Source: Gramella sp. MAR_2010_147 (GTDB lineage Bacteria > Bacteroidota > Bacteroidia > Flavobacteriales > Flavobacteriaceae). From it: a stretch of DNA of 64,000 nt. The translations under genes were made by a program, and so were the position numbers. Within the stretch, counting starts at the first letter, position 1; each line of letters opens with the position of its first letter. This document shows, piece by piece, positions 1 through 6,948 of this stretch. Where the stretch lies: contig NZ_LT629741.1 of NCBI RefSeq assembly GCF_900105135.1, positions 2,046,001 through 2,110,000 of the forward strand, in the 5' to 3' direction. A model generated the notes under the pieces. The model was given only the letters and a program-made list of their open reading frames with translations. It was not told where the DNA came from and made no database searches.

Positions 1-300
1 ATTTGGTCTATGTATCTAATCATGTTTTTTATCATTAAACTAAGTATTCCGGAAACTGCCAATGCTCCTGTAGGCACCATCATGGCAGCCTTTGTAGTAG
101 GCTCTTTTGCGGTTTCTGCAACGAACGGCGGAATAGGGGTTTACCCACTTGCTGTGGGCGGTGTATTGGCATTTTTTGGAGTCCAGCCACAAGCGGCCGA
201 AGCTTTTGGATGGATCTCCTGGGCTACACAAACATTTGTGGTTCTGCTGTTTGGAGGTTTATCCTTTATTTTACTCCCTCTTTTAAACAGTAAGAAATAA
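1..300 (+). CDS. Flippase-like (YbhN/UPF0104, LPG synthase TM-region family) membrane protein, C-terminal end
   Basis: The reading frame is open from base 1, so the gene begins before the window and only about its last 99 codons are seen. The visible part is almost wholly hydrophobic, with three membrane spans and a short basic tail. It carries the GGIGVYP turn, followed by a glycine-rich helix, that is typical of the lysylphosphatidylglycerol synthase transmembrane region / YbhN family. Family members are inner-membrane proteins linked to lipid flipping; the substrate cannot be told from this fragment. The gene lies 35 bases ahead of the esterase gene on the same strand and may be co-transcribed with it. 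Family assignment is by motif only. Confidence 0.6.
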   Translation: MWSMYLIMFFIIKLSIPETANAPVGTIMAAFVVGSFAVSATNGGIGVYPLAVGGVLAFFGVQPQAAEAFGWISWATQTFVVLLFGGLSFILLPLLNSKK

Positions 301-335
301 TAATTATATTGTAGGCCCGAATCAATACTACACCT

Positions 336-1484
336 ATGAAAAAATTATTACTAATGCTATTGGCAATTGCCTTGCCAATAGTGAGCAATTCGCAGATTAA
401 ACATGAAAGTCTTTCTTCTCAAAAACTGGGAGAAACCAGGCAAATAAAGATTCAGCTTCCACGTAATTACGAAGAAAACAAGGAAAAACGCTATCCCGTG
501 GTGGTGGTTCTCGATGGAGATTATCTATTCGAGCCAGTAGCAGGAATGGTAGATTATTATTCTTATTGGGAAGATATCCCGGAAATGATCGTTGTCGGCG
601 TAAATCAGGATGGAATAAGAATGGATGACACCGCTTATGCCGATAATAACTTTCTCCCAACTGGAAAAGGCGCTAAATTCTTTGAGTTTATAGGAATGGA
701 ACTTCTTGCGCAACTAGATCAAAAGTACAGGACCGCTAATTTCAGGATGATCGTAGGGCACGATTTTACTTCGAATTTTATAAACTATTACCTTCTCAAG
801 CAGTCTCCAATCTTCCAGGGCTATATTAATTTAAGCCCTGACCTGGCTCCTGAGATGGCCAGTAGGATTACAAATGCCCTGAAAACAGCCGAATCAAAAA
901 AATGGTATTACATGGCAACAGCCAGTGATGATATTCCTGCCCTTAAGAAAGATATTTTAAGCTTTGACAATCAGCTTAAAAACATCGAAAATAAGATGGT
1001 CACTTATAAGTTTCAGGATTTTGAGAATGAAACGCATTATTCCCTGGTAGGTAAGGCAATTCCTTCAGCCATTTCCAGTATGTTCGAAATCTACAGGCCT
1101 ATTTCAACGAGAGATTATAATGAAATCCTACTTCAAACTTCGGTTTCCCCATCTGAATATTTAGCTGAAAAGTATAGCTCTATTGAAGAGTTATATGGGA
1201 TTAAAAGAAAAATAAGTGTTAATGATTTCATGGCGGTCTATAATGCGATAGAAAAAACCAGAAATTGGGAAGAATATAAAGCATTATATAAAATGGCGTT
1301 TGATCACTACCCAGGAACTATGCTAGGCACGTTCTTCGAAGCCAGGTATGAAGAAGAAACAGGGAATCCTAAGAAGGCGATGAGAATATACCAAAATGCC
1401 TACGGGCAGGAAAAAATTGCCTTTATAAACACTGATTTTATGTTGGAGAAAGCCGATGCGATCAAAAAAGATTTCGGTTATTAG
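336..1484 (+). CDS. Secreted esterase-like alpha/beta-hydrolase (Esterase D / PF00756 type) with altered nucleophile
   Basis: A 382-residue protein with a clear signal peptide (residues 1-20, ending SNSQ), so probably periplasmic. Residues 35-250 resemble the putative-esterase fold: a KIQLPRNY strand, the VVVVLDGD strand, and a nucleophile-elbow region at 139-145. The elbow reads GHDF where active members have GHSxGG, so the catalytic serine position is Asp143. The usual histidine region is kept (ETHYS, His234). The last 100 residues are helical with a TPR-like look. It sits between a flippase-like gene and radA. By the motif it is either a non-classical hydrolase or a binding protein derived from one; the substrate is unknown. 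Confidence 0.7.
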   Translation: MKKLLLMLLAIALPIVSNSQIKHESLSSQKLGETRQIKIQLPRNYEENKEKRYPVVVVLDGDYLFEPVAGMVDYYSYWEDIPEMIVVGVNQDGIRMDDTAYADNNFLPTGKGAKFFEFIGMELLAQLDQKYRTANFRMIVGHDFTSNFINYYLLKQSPIFQGYINLSPDLAPEMASRITNALKTAESKKWYYMATASDDIPALKKDILSFDNQLKNIENKMVTYKFQDFENETHYSLVGKAIPSAISSMFEIYRPISTRDYNEILLQTSVSPSEYLAEKYSSIEELYGIKRKISVNDFMAVYNAIEKTRNWEEYKALYKMAFDHYPGTMLGTFFEARYEEETGNPKKAMRIYQNAYGQEKIAFINTDFMLEKADAIKKDFGY

Positions 1485-1503
1485 CGTAAAATTGATCAGT
1501 TAA

Positions 1504-2868
1504 ATGGCAAAGGTTAAGACTACTTATTATTGTCAGAAATGTGGTGCACAGTATTCCAAATGGCAGGGAAAATGTAATTCCTGTGGCGACTGGAATACCA
1601 TTGTTGAGGAATTAGTGCAAAAACCAGATCCAAAAGACTGGAAGACCTCAGCAAAAAAAGAAGCAAAAAAAGCATCAAAACCATTGCTGATAGGAGATAT
1701 TGAGAATACTCCGCAAAACCGGATGAATACCGGGAATAATGAATTAGACAGGGTTCTTGGAGGTGGCCTCGTTCCCGGGTCCTTAACGCTTCTTGGAGGC
1801 GAACCCGGTATTGGGAAAAGCACTCTTTTGCTGCAGATATCACTTGGCTTAAATTACAAAGTGCTATATGTTTCGGGAGAAGAAAGTCAGCAGCAAATTA
1901 AAATGCGTGCAGAACGCATCAATCCCAATCCTGCCAACTGCTTAATTTTAACAGAAACTAAAACCCAGAGTATCTTCCGTCAGGTAGAAGAAGTAGCGCC
2001 TGAAGTGGTGATCATAGACTCCATTCAAACACTTCACAGCGATTATATTGAAAGTTCGCCGGGAAGTATCTCCCAAATTAGAGAATGCACCGCAGAGCTT
2101 ATTAAATTCGCTAAAGAAAGTAATACGCCGGTGATCCTGATAGGTCATATTACCAAGGAAGGGAGTATTGCCGGACCAAAAGTACTCGAACACATGGTAG
2201 ATACCGTTCTTCAGTTTGAAGGGGATCGAAACCATGTTTATAGAATTTTGCGAGCACATAAGAACAGGTTTGGCTCTACGCACGAACTTGGAATTTATGA
2301 AATGCAAGGCAGCGGATTAAGAGAGGTAACCAATCCCTCCGAAATTCTGATCTCCAAAAACGATGAAGACCTAAGCGGCACAGCGATTGCCTCTACATTA
2401 GAAGGAATGCGTCCATTAATGATAGAAATACAGGCGCTTGTGAGTACTGCGGTCTATGGAACACCTCAACGATCTACTACAGGTTATAATGCTAAAAGAC
2501 TTAATATGCTTTTGGCAGTACTGGAAAAAAGAGCCGGTTTTAGACTTGGGGCAAAAGATGTTTTTTTGAACGTCACAGGGGGAATTAGCGTAGATGACCC
2601 CGCAATAGATCTTGCGGTTGTTGCAGCTATACTCTCATCAAATGAAGATATTTCTTTAGAAAAAGACACCTGTTTTGCTGCTGAAGTAGGACTTGCAGGA
2701 GAAATAAGACCTGTTACGCGAATTGAACAACGCATAATGGAAGCTGAAAAACTAGGATTTGCTTCCATTATGGTTTCAAAACAAAGTAAAATTCCGAAAG
2801 GCGATTTTCAGATCAGGATTATCAAAGTAGCGAAAATTGAAGATGTAGTTAGCCACCTTTTTGAATAG
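1504..2868 (+). CDS. radA: DNA repair protein RadA
   Basis: A 454-residue RadA, the RecA-like helicase that drives branch migration of recombination intermediates. It has the N-terminal zinc finger (Cys10, Cys13, Cys24, Cys27), Walker A GEPGIGKST at 99-107, the RadA-specific KNRFG motif at 253-257, and a C-terminal Lon-protease-like domain from about 285. Length and domain order are normal for the family. The gene starts 19 bases after the esterase stop and is followed after 44 bases by the M23 peptidase gene on the same strand. Confidence 0.97.
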   Translation: MAKVKTTYYCQKCGAQYSKWQGKCNSCGDWNTIVEELVQKPDPKDWKTSAKKEAKKASKPLLIGDIENTPQNRMNTGNNELDRVLGGGLVPGSLTLLGGEPGIGKSTLLLQISLGLNYKVLYVSGEESQQQIKMRAERINPNPANCLILTETKTQSIFRQVEEVAPEVVIIDSIQTLHSDYIESSPGSISQIRECTAELIKFAKESNTPVILIGHITKEGSIAGPKVLEHMVDTVLQFEGDRNHVYRILRAHKNRFGSTHELGIYEMQGSGLREVTNPSEILISKNDEDLSGTAIASTLEGMRPLMIEIQALVSTAVYGTPQRSTTGYNAKRLNMLLAVLEKRAGFRLGAKDVFLNVTGGISVDDPAIDLAVVAAILSSNEDISLEKDTCFAAEVGLAGEIRPVTRIEQRIMEAEKLGFASIMVSKQSKIPKGDFQIRIIKVAKIEDVVSHLFE

Positions 2869-2887
2869 AAATGGCATAATTACTGAT

Positions 2888-2895
2888 TATATTTG
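2888..2895 (+). promoter_or_regulatory. Putative Bacteroidota -7 box before the M23 peptidase gene
   Basis: TATATTTG matches the TAnnTTTG box of Bacteroidota sigma factors and lies 17 bases before the ATG of the peptidase gene. The nearest TTG (2861-2863) is 24 bases upstream, slightly beyond the usual spacing, so the -33 element is weak. Confidence 0.35.
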
Positions 2896-2912
2896 ACTCT
2901 ATTTGAGTAAAT

Positions 2913-4049
2913 ATGCGATTCAGAAAAATACTATTTTTCCTTATATCTTTTTCTTTCCTATCCTGCTCTCAGCTGGAAAAAGCTGAACAGTTAATTACTG
3001 GTCTTTCTGAAAAGGAACAATACAAAAAAGACAATAATATTTCAGATGAAATCTTCAAAATCTGGGAAAACAGGATTCCTAAAGCCCTTAATGACAGTCT
3101 TGAAATAGAATTACCATATCTGGAAACCGGGGAGTTAAAACCACGAAATTTTGCAATTTATTCGTATGCAACCTATCTAATTCCAGGAGAAGTTGTAGAG
3201 GCCGAAATCATTACCGACACCTCCTCAACACTCATTTTTTCTGAACTTTACAAAAAAACCAATTCTGGTAGTAAAGAATTTGAAAAGATAAAATCTGGTG
3301 AAATAGAGACTAAAAATTTAAGGTTCGAGGTTAATGAGAAAGGCTTATATAAAATTGTAATTCAACCTGAAATTGAAGCAAACACGCAATTCCAAATTAA
3401 GATTAAAAAATCTCCTACCTACTTATTTCCTGTTTTAAATGGAGCCAATGCAGATATTGGTAGTTATTGGGGCGATATGCGTGATGGTGGCAGAAGAGAT
3501 CACAAGGGAATAGATATTTTTGCTAAAAAGGGAACACCAGTGATCGCTCCAACGTCTGGCAGGGTTGGATATACAGGTGAAAAAGGTCTTGGAGGGAAAC
3601 AGGTTTGGCTGCGAGACAGCAAACGCAAACAATCACTATATTATGCACATCTGGATAGTATAATCCCCGATCTTGGCAGGGTAAACCCGGGGGATACACT
3701 TGGTTTTGTTGGAAACACCGGGAATGCAAAGACCACTCCCCCTCATTTACATTTCGGAATCTATAGAAGAAATGAAGGCGCCATAGATCCGTTAGGTTTT
3801 GTTTATATAACAGAAGAACTAGAAGCTAAAGTAAATGAAGAAATAGAAATATCTTCAAGATTAAAGGTGAATGCTCAAACTGCAAATTTCAGAAATAAAC
3901 CGGCAGCCAGTAATTCTTCCATTATTAAAAAAGGAAAAATAGGGGAAATCCTAATGGTACAGGGCAAAACTGCGGACTGGTTCCACGTAAGAGACAGCCT
4001 GGACCGTTCTATGTTCATCCATGAAAGCCTGGTGCAATCTCTTAATTAA
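2913..4049 (+). CDS. M23 family metallopeptidase lipoprotein with SH3 domain
   Basis: A 378-residue lipoprotein; the signal ends in a lipobox with Cys18 (FLSC). The LytM/M23 peptidase domain (about 175-300) holds the zinc ligands and catalytic histidines: His197 and Asp201 in HKGID, His246 in YYAHLD, and the HLH of PPHLHFG at 278-280. All active residues are present, so it should cut peptidoglycan cross-bridges from its lipid anchor. Residues 315-378 form an SH3-like module (NFRNKP) that may bind the cell wall. Residues 20-170 are a family-specific N-terminal region. The gene overlaps by 4 bases, tail to tail, with the aldo/keto reductase gene. Confidence 0.9.
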   Translation: MRFRKILFFLISFSFLSCSQLEKAEQLITGLSEKEQYKKDNNISDEIFKIWENRIPKALNDSLEIELPYLETGELKPRNFAIYSYATYLIPGEVVEAEIITDTSSTLIFSELYKKTNSGSKEFEKIKSGEIETKNLRFEVNEKGLYKIVIQPEIEANTQFQIKIKKSPTYLFPVLNGANADIGSYWGDMRDGGRRDHKGIDIFAKKGTPVIAPTSGRVGYTGEKGLGGKQVWLRDSKRKQSLYYAHLDSIIPDLGRVNPGDTLGFVGNTGNAKTTPPHLHFGIYRRNEGAIDPLGFVYITEELEAKVNEEIEISSRLKVNAQTANFRNKPAASNSSIIKKGKIGEILMVQGKTADWFHVRDSLDRSMFIHESLVQSLN

Positions 4050-5080
4050 GGAGCCGGATTGGGAATTGAGTTATGAATCTCATTGATCCCTTCAAGGATC
4101 TCTTCTGAAAGAACTACCTCTATACTTTCAATATTTTCTTTTAGCTGCTCTATACTCGTGGCTCCAATAATATTGCTGGTTACAAATGGCTGCTGATTCA
4201 CAAATGCCAGCGCCAGGTGTGTTAGGCTCATATTATATTTATCTGCCAGTTTCTTATACTCCCTGGTTGCTTTTACAGCCTCCTCATTAGAATATCTATT
4301 GTATTGAGGAAACAGGCTTAGTCTCGTGTTTTCTTTAACCCCATCCAGATGTTTTCCGCTCAAGGTTCCCATCCCTAAAGGGGAGTAAGGAAAAAGACCT
4401 ACATTTTCACGATGATAGATCTCTGTTAATCCAATCTCATCCTTTCTATTCAGTAGATTGTATGGGTTTTGCACCGTTACCACTCTTGGGAGATCATTTT
4501 TACTTTCTTCCAGAAAACGCATCAGGCCAAATGGTGTTTCATTCGAAAGACCTATATGTCTTATTTTCCCTTTATCGATAAAATATTTCAAACTTTCCAG
4601 GATTTCCCTGAAATTATCCTGCCATTGCTCATCAGCCTCATGCTCGTAGCCTCGTTTTCCGAAGAAATTCGCATTACGCTCTGGCCAGTGTAATTGATAA
4701 AGATCTATATAATCTGTCTGAAGTCTTTTTAAACTTTTATCTATAGCATCTTCTATCGCAGCCTTATGAAATCCAAGGTCTTTGCGAATATGAGAAACCA
4801 TATCTCCGGGCCCGGCTACTTTAGAAGCAATCACCACATCTTCACGTCTACCGGTTTTCTTTAACCAGGTTCCAATAACTTTCTCAGTGCTTCCCTGAGT
4901 TTCTGGTCTGGCAGGCACCGAATACATCTCAGCGGTATCTATAAAATTCACACCTTTATCAAGCGCATAGTCTATTTGTTCATGACCTTCTGCTTCTGTA
5001 TTTTGTTGACCCCAGGTCATGGAACCAAGGCAAATCTTACTAACTTCTATATTAGTATTCGGAAGTTTGGTATACTTCAT
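4046..5080 (-). CDS. tas: NADP(H)-dependent aldo/keto reductase, Tas type
   Basis: A 344-residue TIM-barrel reductase, close to E. coli Tas in length and motifs. The catalytic tetrad is complete: Asp48 (NFIDTAEMYS), Tyr53, Lys87 (ASKVAGP) and His131 (LYQLHWPER). The PETQGSTE stretch near residue 60 and the C-terminal SIPNPAP ending are typical of the Tas branch. It probably reduces aldehydes or ketones in the cytoplasm; the natural substrate is unknown. It is the last gene of a leftward operon, starting 6 bases after the OmpA-like gene. Confidence 0.88.
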   Translation of the reverse strand: MKYTKLPNTNIEVSKICLGSMTWGQQNTEAEGHEQIDYALDKGVNFIDTAEMYSVPARPETQGSTEKVIGTWLKKTGRREDVVIASKVAGPGDMVSHIRKDLGFHKAAIEDAIDKSLKRLQTDYIDLYQLHWPERNANFFGKRGYEHEADEQWQDNFREILESLKYFIDKGKIRHIGLSNETPFGLMRFLEESKNDLPRVVTVQNPYNLLNRKDEIGLTEIYHRENVGLFPYSPLGMGTLSGKHLDGVKENTRLSLFPQYNRYSNEEAVKATREYKKLADKYNMSLTHLALAFVNQQPFVTSNIIGATSIEQLKENIESIEVVLSEEILEGINEIHNSIPNPAP

Positions 5081-5086
5081 TATATC

Positions 5087-6049
5087 TTAGTCTATTTCGT
5101 TTAAAACCCTGGTTATTTCATCCAGTTTGGGAGTTAGTATCACTTCTATTCTCCTGTTCTTAGCTTTACCTGCTTCAGTATCATTTGATGCAACAGGTGC
5201 AAATTCTCCTTTTCCAGCCGCTGTTAAACTCTGCGGATCTATATTTGTGTTCTCTCTTAGAATCTGAACTATTGAAGTGGCTCTTTTTGTTGAAAGATCC
5301 CAGTTATCTTGCAACTGACCGCTTCCTCCATAAGGAACATTATCTGTATGACCTTCAATTAAAACGGCTATATCGGGATTTTGAGCCAGGACACTACCTA
5401 ATTGCTGTACTGCTTTGCGGCCTTCAGAATTTACGGCCCAGCTACCAGAGCTAAAAAGTAATTTATTTTCCATAGAAACATATACCTTCCCATCTCGTTG
5501 TTCCACACTTAAACCCTTGCCCTCAAAATTGGTAAGCGCATTAGAAACAGCATTTTTAAGTGCATTCATTTTTGCATCTTTTGCCGCGATCACACTTTCT
5601 AATTCGTCGATTCTTTGAGAACGCATTGCAAGATTTTTTTGCAGTTTTTCAAGCCTGTTCTTTTCCTGTATTAGGCTCGCTTCTTTCTCATCCAGTTGGG
5701 CCAGCAACTCTCTATTTTGTCTTGAATTTTCAGCAATGGCGGCTGAACTATTTTGCTCTAAAGCATCATAAGATTTTTCCAGACTTTCATAGTTTTTTTG
5801 CAGAGCAGTTAATTTTTCCAATAACTGATTGCGTTCTGTAGTAAGACTTTCAAAATCGGTTTTTAAACCAGTGAGTTCTTTCTCCATTTTCTCATTAGAG
5901 GCTTTAAAGCCATCTAATTCATCGTTTACAGAACGGTTCTTTCTTTGCAAATCGGCATTTCTATTTTCTAATTCTCCGTATTTCTTCGAAGAAACACAGG
6001 AACTCACTAATATCAATAAAGCTAAAAAAGAGGTAAGTCTAATTTTCAT
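5087..6049 (-). CDS. OmpA-family peptidoglycan-associated lipoprotein with coiled coil
   Basis: A 320-residue outer-membrane lipoprotein: a signal peptide with Cys18 in LVSSC, a long heptad-rich coiled coil (about 25-165), and a C-terminal OmpA domain (about 195-310). The domain contains EGHTDN (232-237) and the NDTEAGKAKNRR stretch (289-300) that contacts the diaminopimelate of peptidoglycan. It presumably tethers the outer membrane to the wall, with the coil acting as a spacer. It is the middle gene of a tight leftward operon, 6 bases from each neighbour. The same architecture is common in Flavobacteriaceae. Confidence 0.9.
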   Translation of the reverse strand: MKIRLTSFLALLILVSSCVSSKKYGELENRNADLQRKNRSVNDELDGFKASNEKMEKELTGLKTDFESLTTERNQLLEKLTALQKNYESLEKSYDALEQNSSAAIAENSRQNRELLAQLDEKEASLIQEKNRLEKLQKNLAMRSQRIDELESVIAAKDAKMNALKNAVSNALTNFEGKGLSVEQRDGKVYVSMENKLLFSSGSWAVNSEGRKAVQQLGSVLAQNPDIAVLIEGHTDNVPYGGSGQLQDNWDLSTKRATSIVQILRENTNIDPQSLTAAGKGEFAPVASNDTEAGKAKNRRIEVILTPKLDEITRVLNEID

Positions 6050-6055
6050 AATATG

Positions 6056-6817
6056 TTATTCTATTTCTACAAGAACGGGACAATGATCACTATGGTATGC
6101 CTGAGGCAAAATAACAGCCCGTTTTAAACGTTCTTTTAATGGTTCTGATACCAGATTATAATCTATACGCCAGCCTTTGTTATTATTTCTCGCGTTGGCC
6201 CTGTAACTCCACCATGAATAATGATCTGGTTCATCATTAAAATGGCGAAATGAATCTATAAATCCATTTTCCATAAAGCCATCTATCCATCTTCTTTCTT
6301 CCGGAAGAAACCCTGAAACATTTTTAAGTCTTACAGGATCGTGAATATCTATCGCTTCATGACAAATATTATAATCTCCGGAAATGATAAGGTTTGGGAT
6401 TTCCAGTTTTAACTGATCTATATATCGCTGAAAATCATCCATGAATTTGAATTTAAGTTCCAGCCTGTTAATGTTGGTTCCCGAGGGTAAGTAAAGACTC
6501 ATTACGGAAAAATCTTCAAAATCTGCACGAATACTTCGGCCTTCAAAATCCATATATTCAATACCAGTACCGTAGGTAACATTTTTCGGTTCAGTTTTAC
6601 TTAGAATAGCAACACCACTATAGCCCTTCTTAGTAGCCGGATACCAGTAATGGTAGGGGTATCCCGCTTTTTCAAATTCAGAAAGATCCAACTGTTCCGG
6701 GTGCGCTTTGATTTCCTGTATACAAACTATATCTGGATTTGACTGCTGAAGCCAGTCTAATAAACCTTTGCGTATAGCGGCACGAATACCGTTTACGTTA
6801 TAGGAAATAATGGTCAT
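6056..6817 (-). CDS. xth: Exodeoxyribonuclease III (AP endonuclease)
   Basis: A 253-residue Mg-dependent nuclease of the ExoIII family, which cleaves at abasic sites and removes 3' blocks in base excision repair. Visible motifs: YNVNGIRAA at the N terminus (Asn7), IQEIK with metal-binding Glu35, the SGDYN catalytic loop, and SDHCPV with His245 close to the C terminus. Family length is normal. It is the first gene of the xth-OmpA-tas operon and has the clearest Bacteroidota promoter of the window directly upstream. Confidence 0.94.
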   Translation of the reverse strand: MTIISYNVNGIRAAIRKGLLDWLQQSNPDIVCIQEIKAHPEQLDLSEFEKAGYPYHYWYPATKKGYSGVAILSKTEPKNVTYGTGIEYMDFEGRSIRADFEDFSVMSLYLPSGTNINRLELKFKFMDDFQRYIDQLKLEIPNLIISGDYNICHEAIDIHDPVRLKNVSGFLPEERRWIDGFMENGFIDSFRHFNDEPDHYSWWSYRANARNNNKGWRIDYNLVSEPLKERLKRAVILPQAYHSDHCPVLVEIE

Positions 6818-6833
6818 GTAAATTGAGTTTTTT

Positions 6834-6863
6834 CAAAAATAAGGCTATCTGCAGGAATTACAA
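6834..6863 (-). promoter_or_regulatory. Bacteroidota-type promoter of the xth operon
   Basis: Reading leftward, TTG (complement of 6861-6863) is followed after 19 bases by TATTTTTG (complement of 6834-6841), a full match to the TTG-N19-TAnnTTTG pattern. The -7 box ends 16 bases before the xth ATG, which implies a very short leader. Confidence 0.6.
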
Positions 6864-6948
6864 ATGAGGATTGGTTGCGATCTTCAAAAAAGTATCGGCT
6901 TTTTGCCGTCATAGTTACCTCGTGACTATACGCGCAATCACAGAAATA

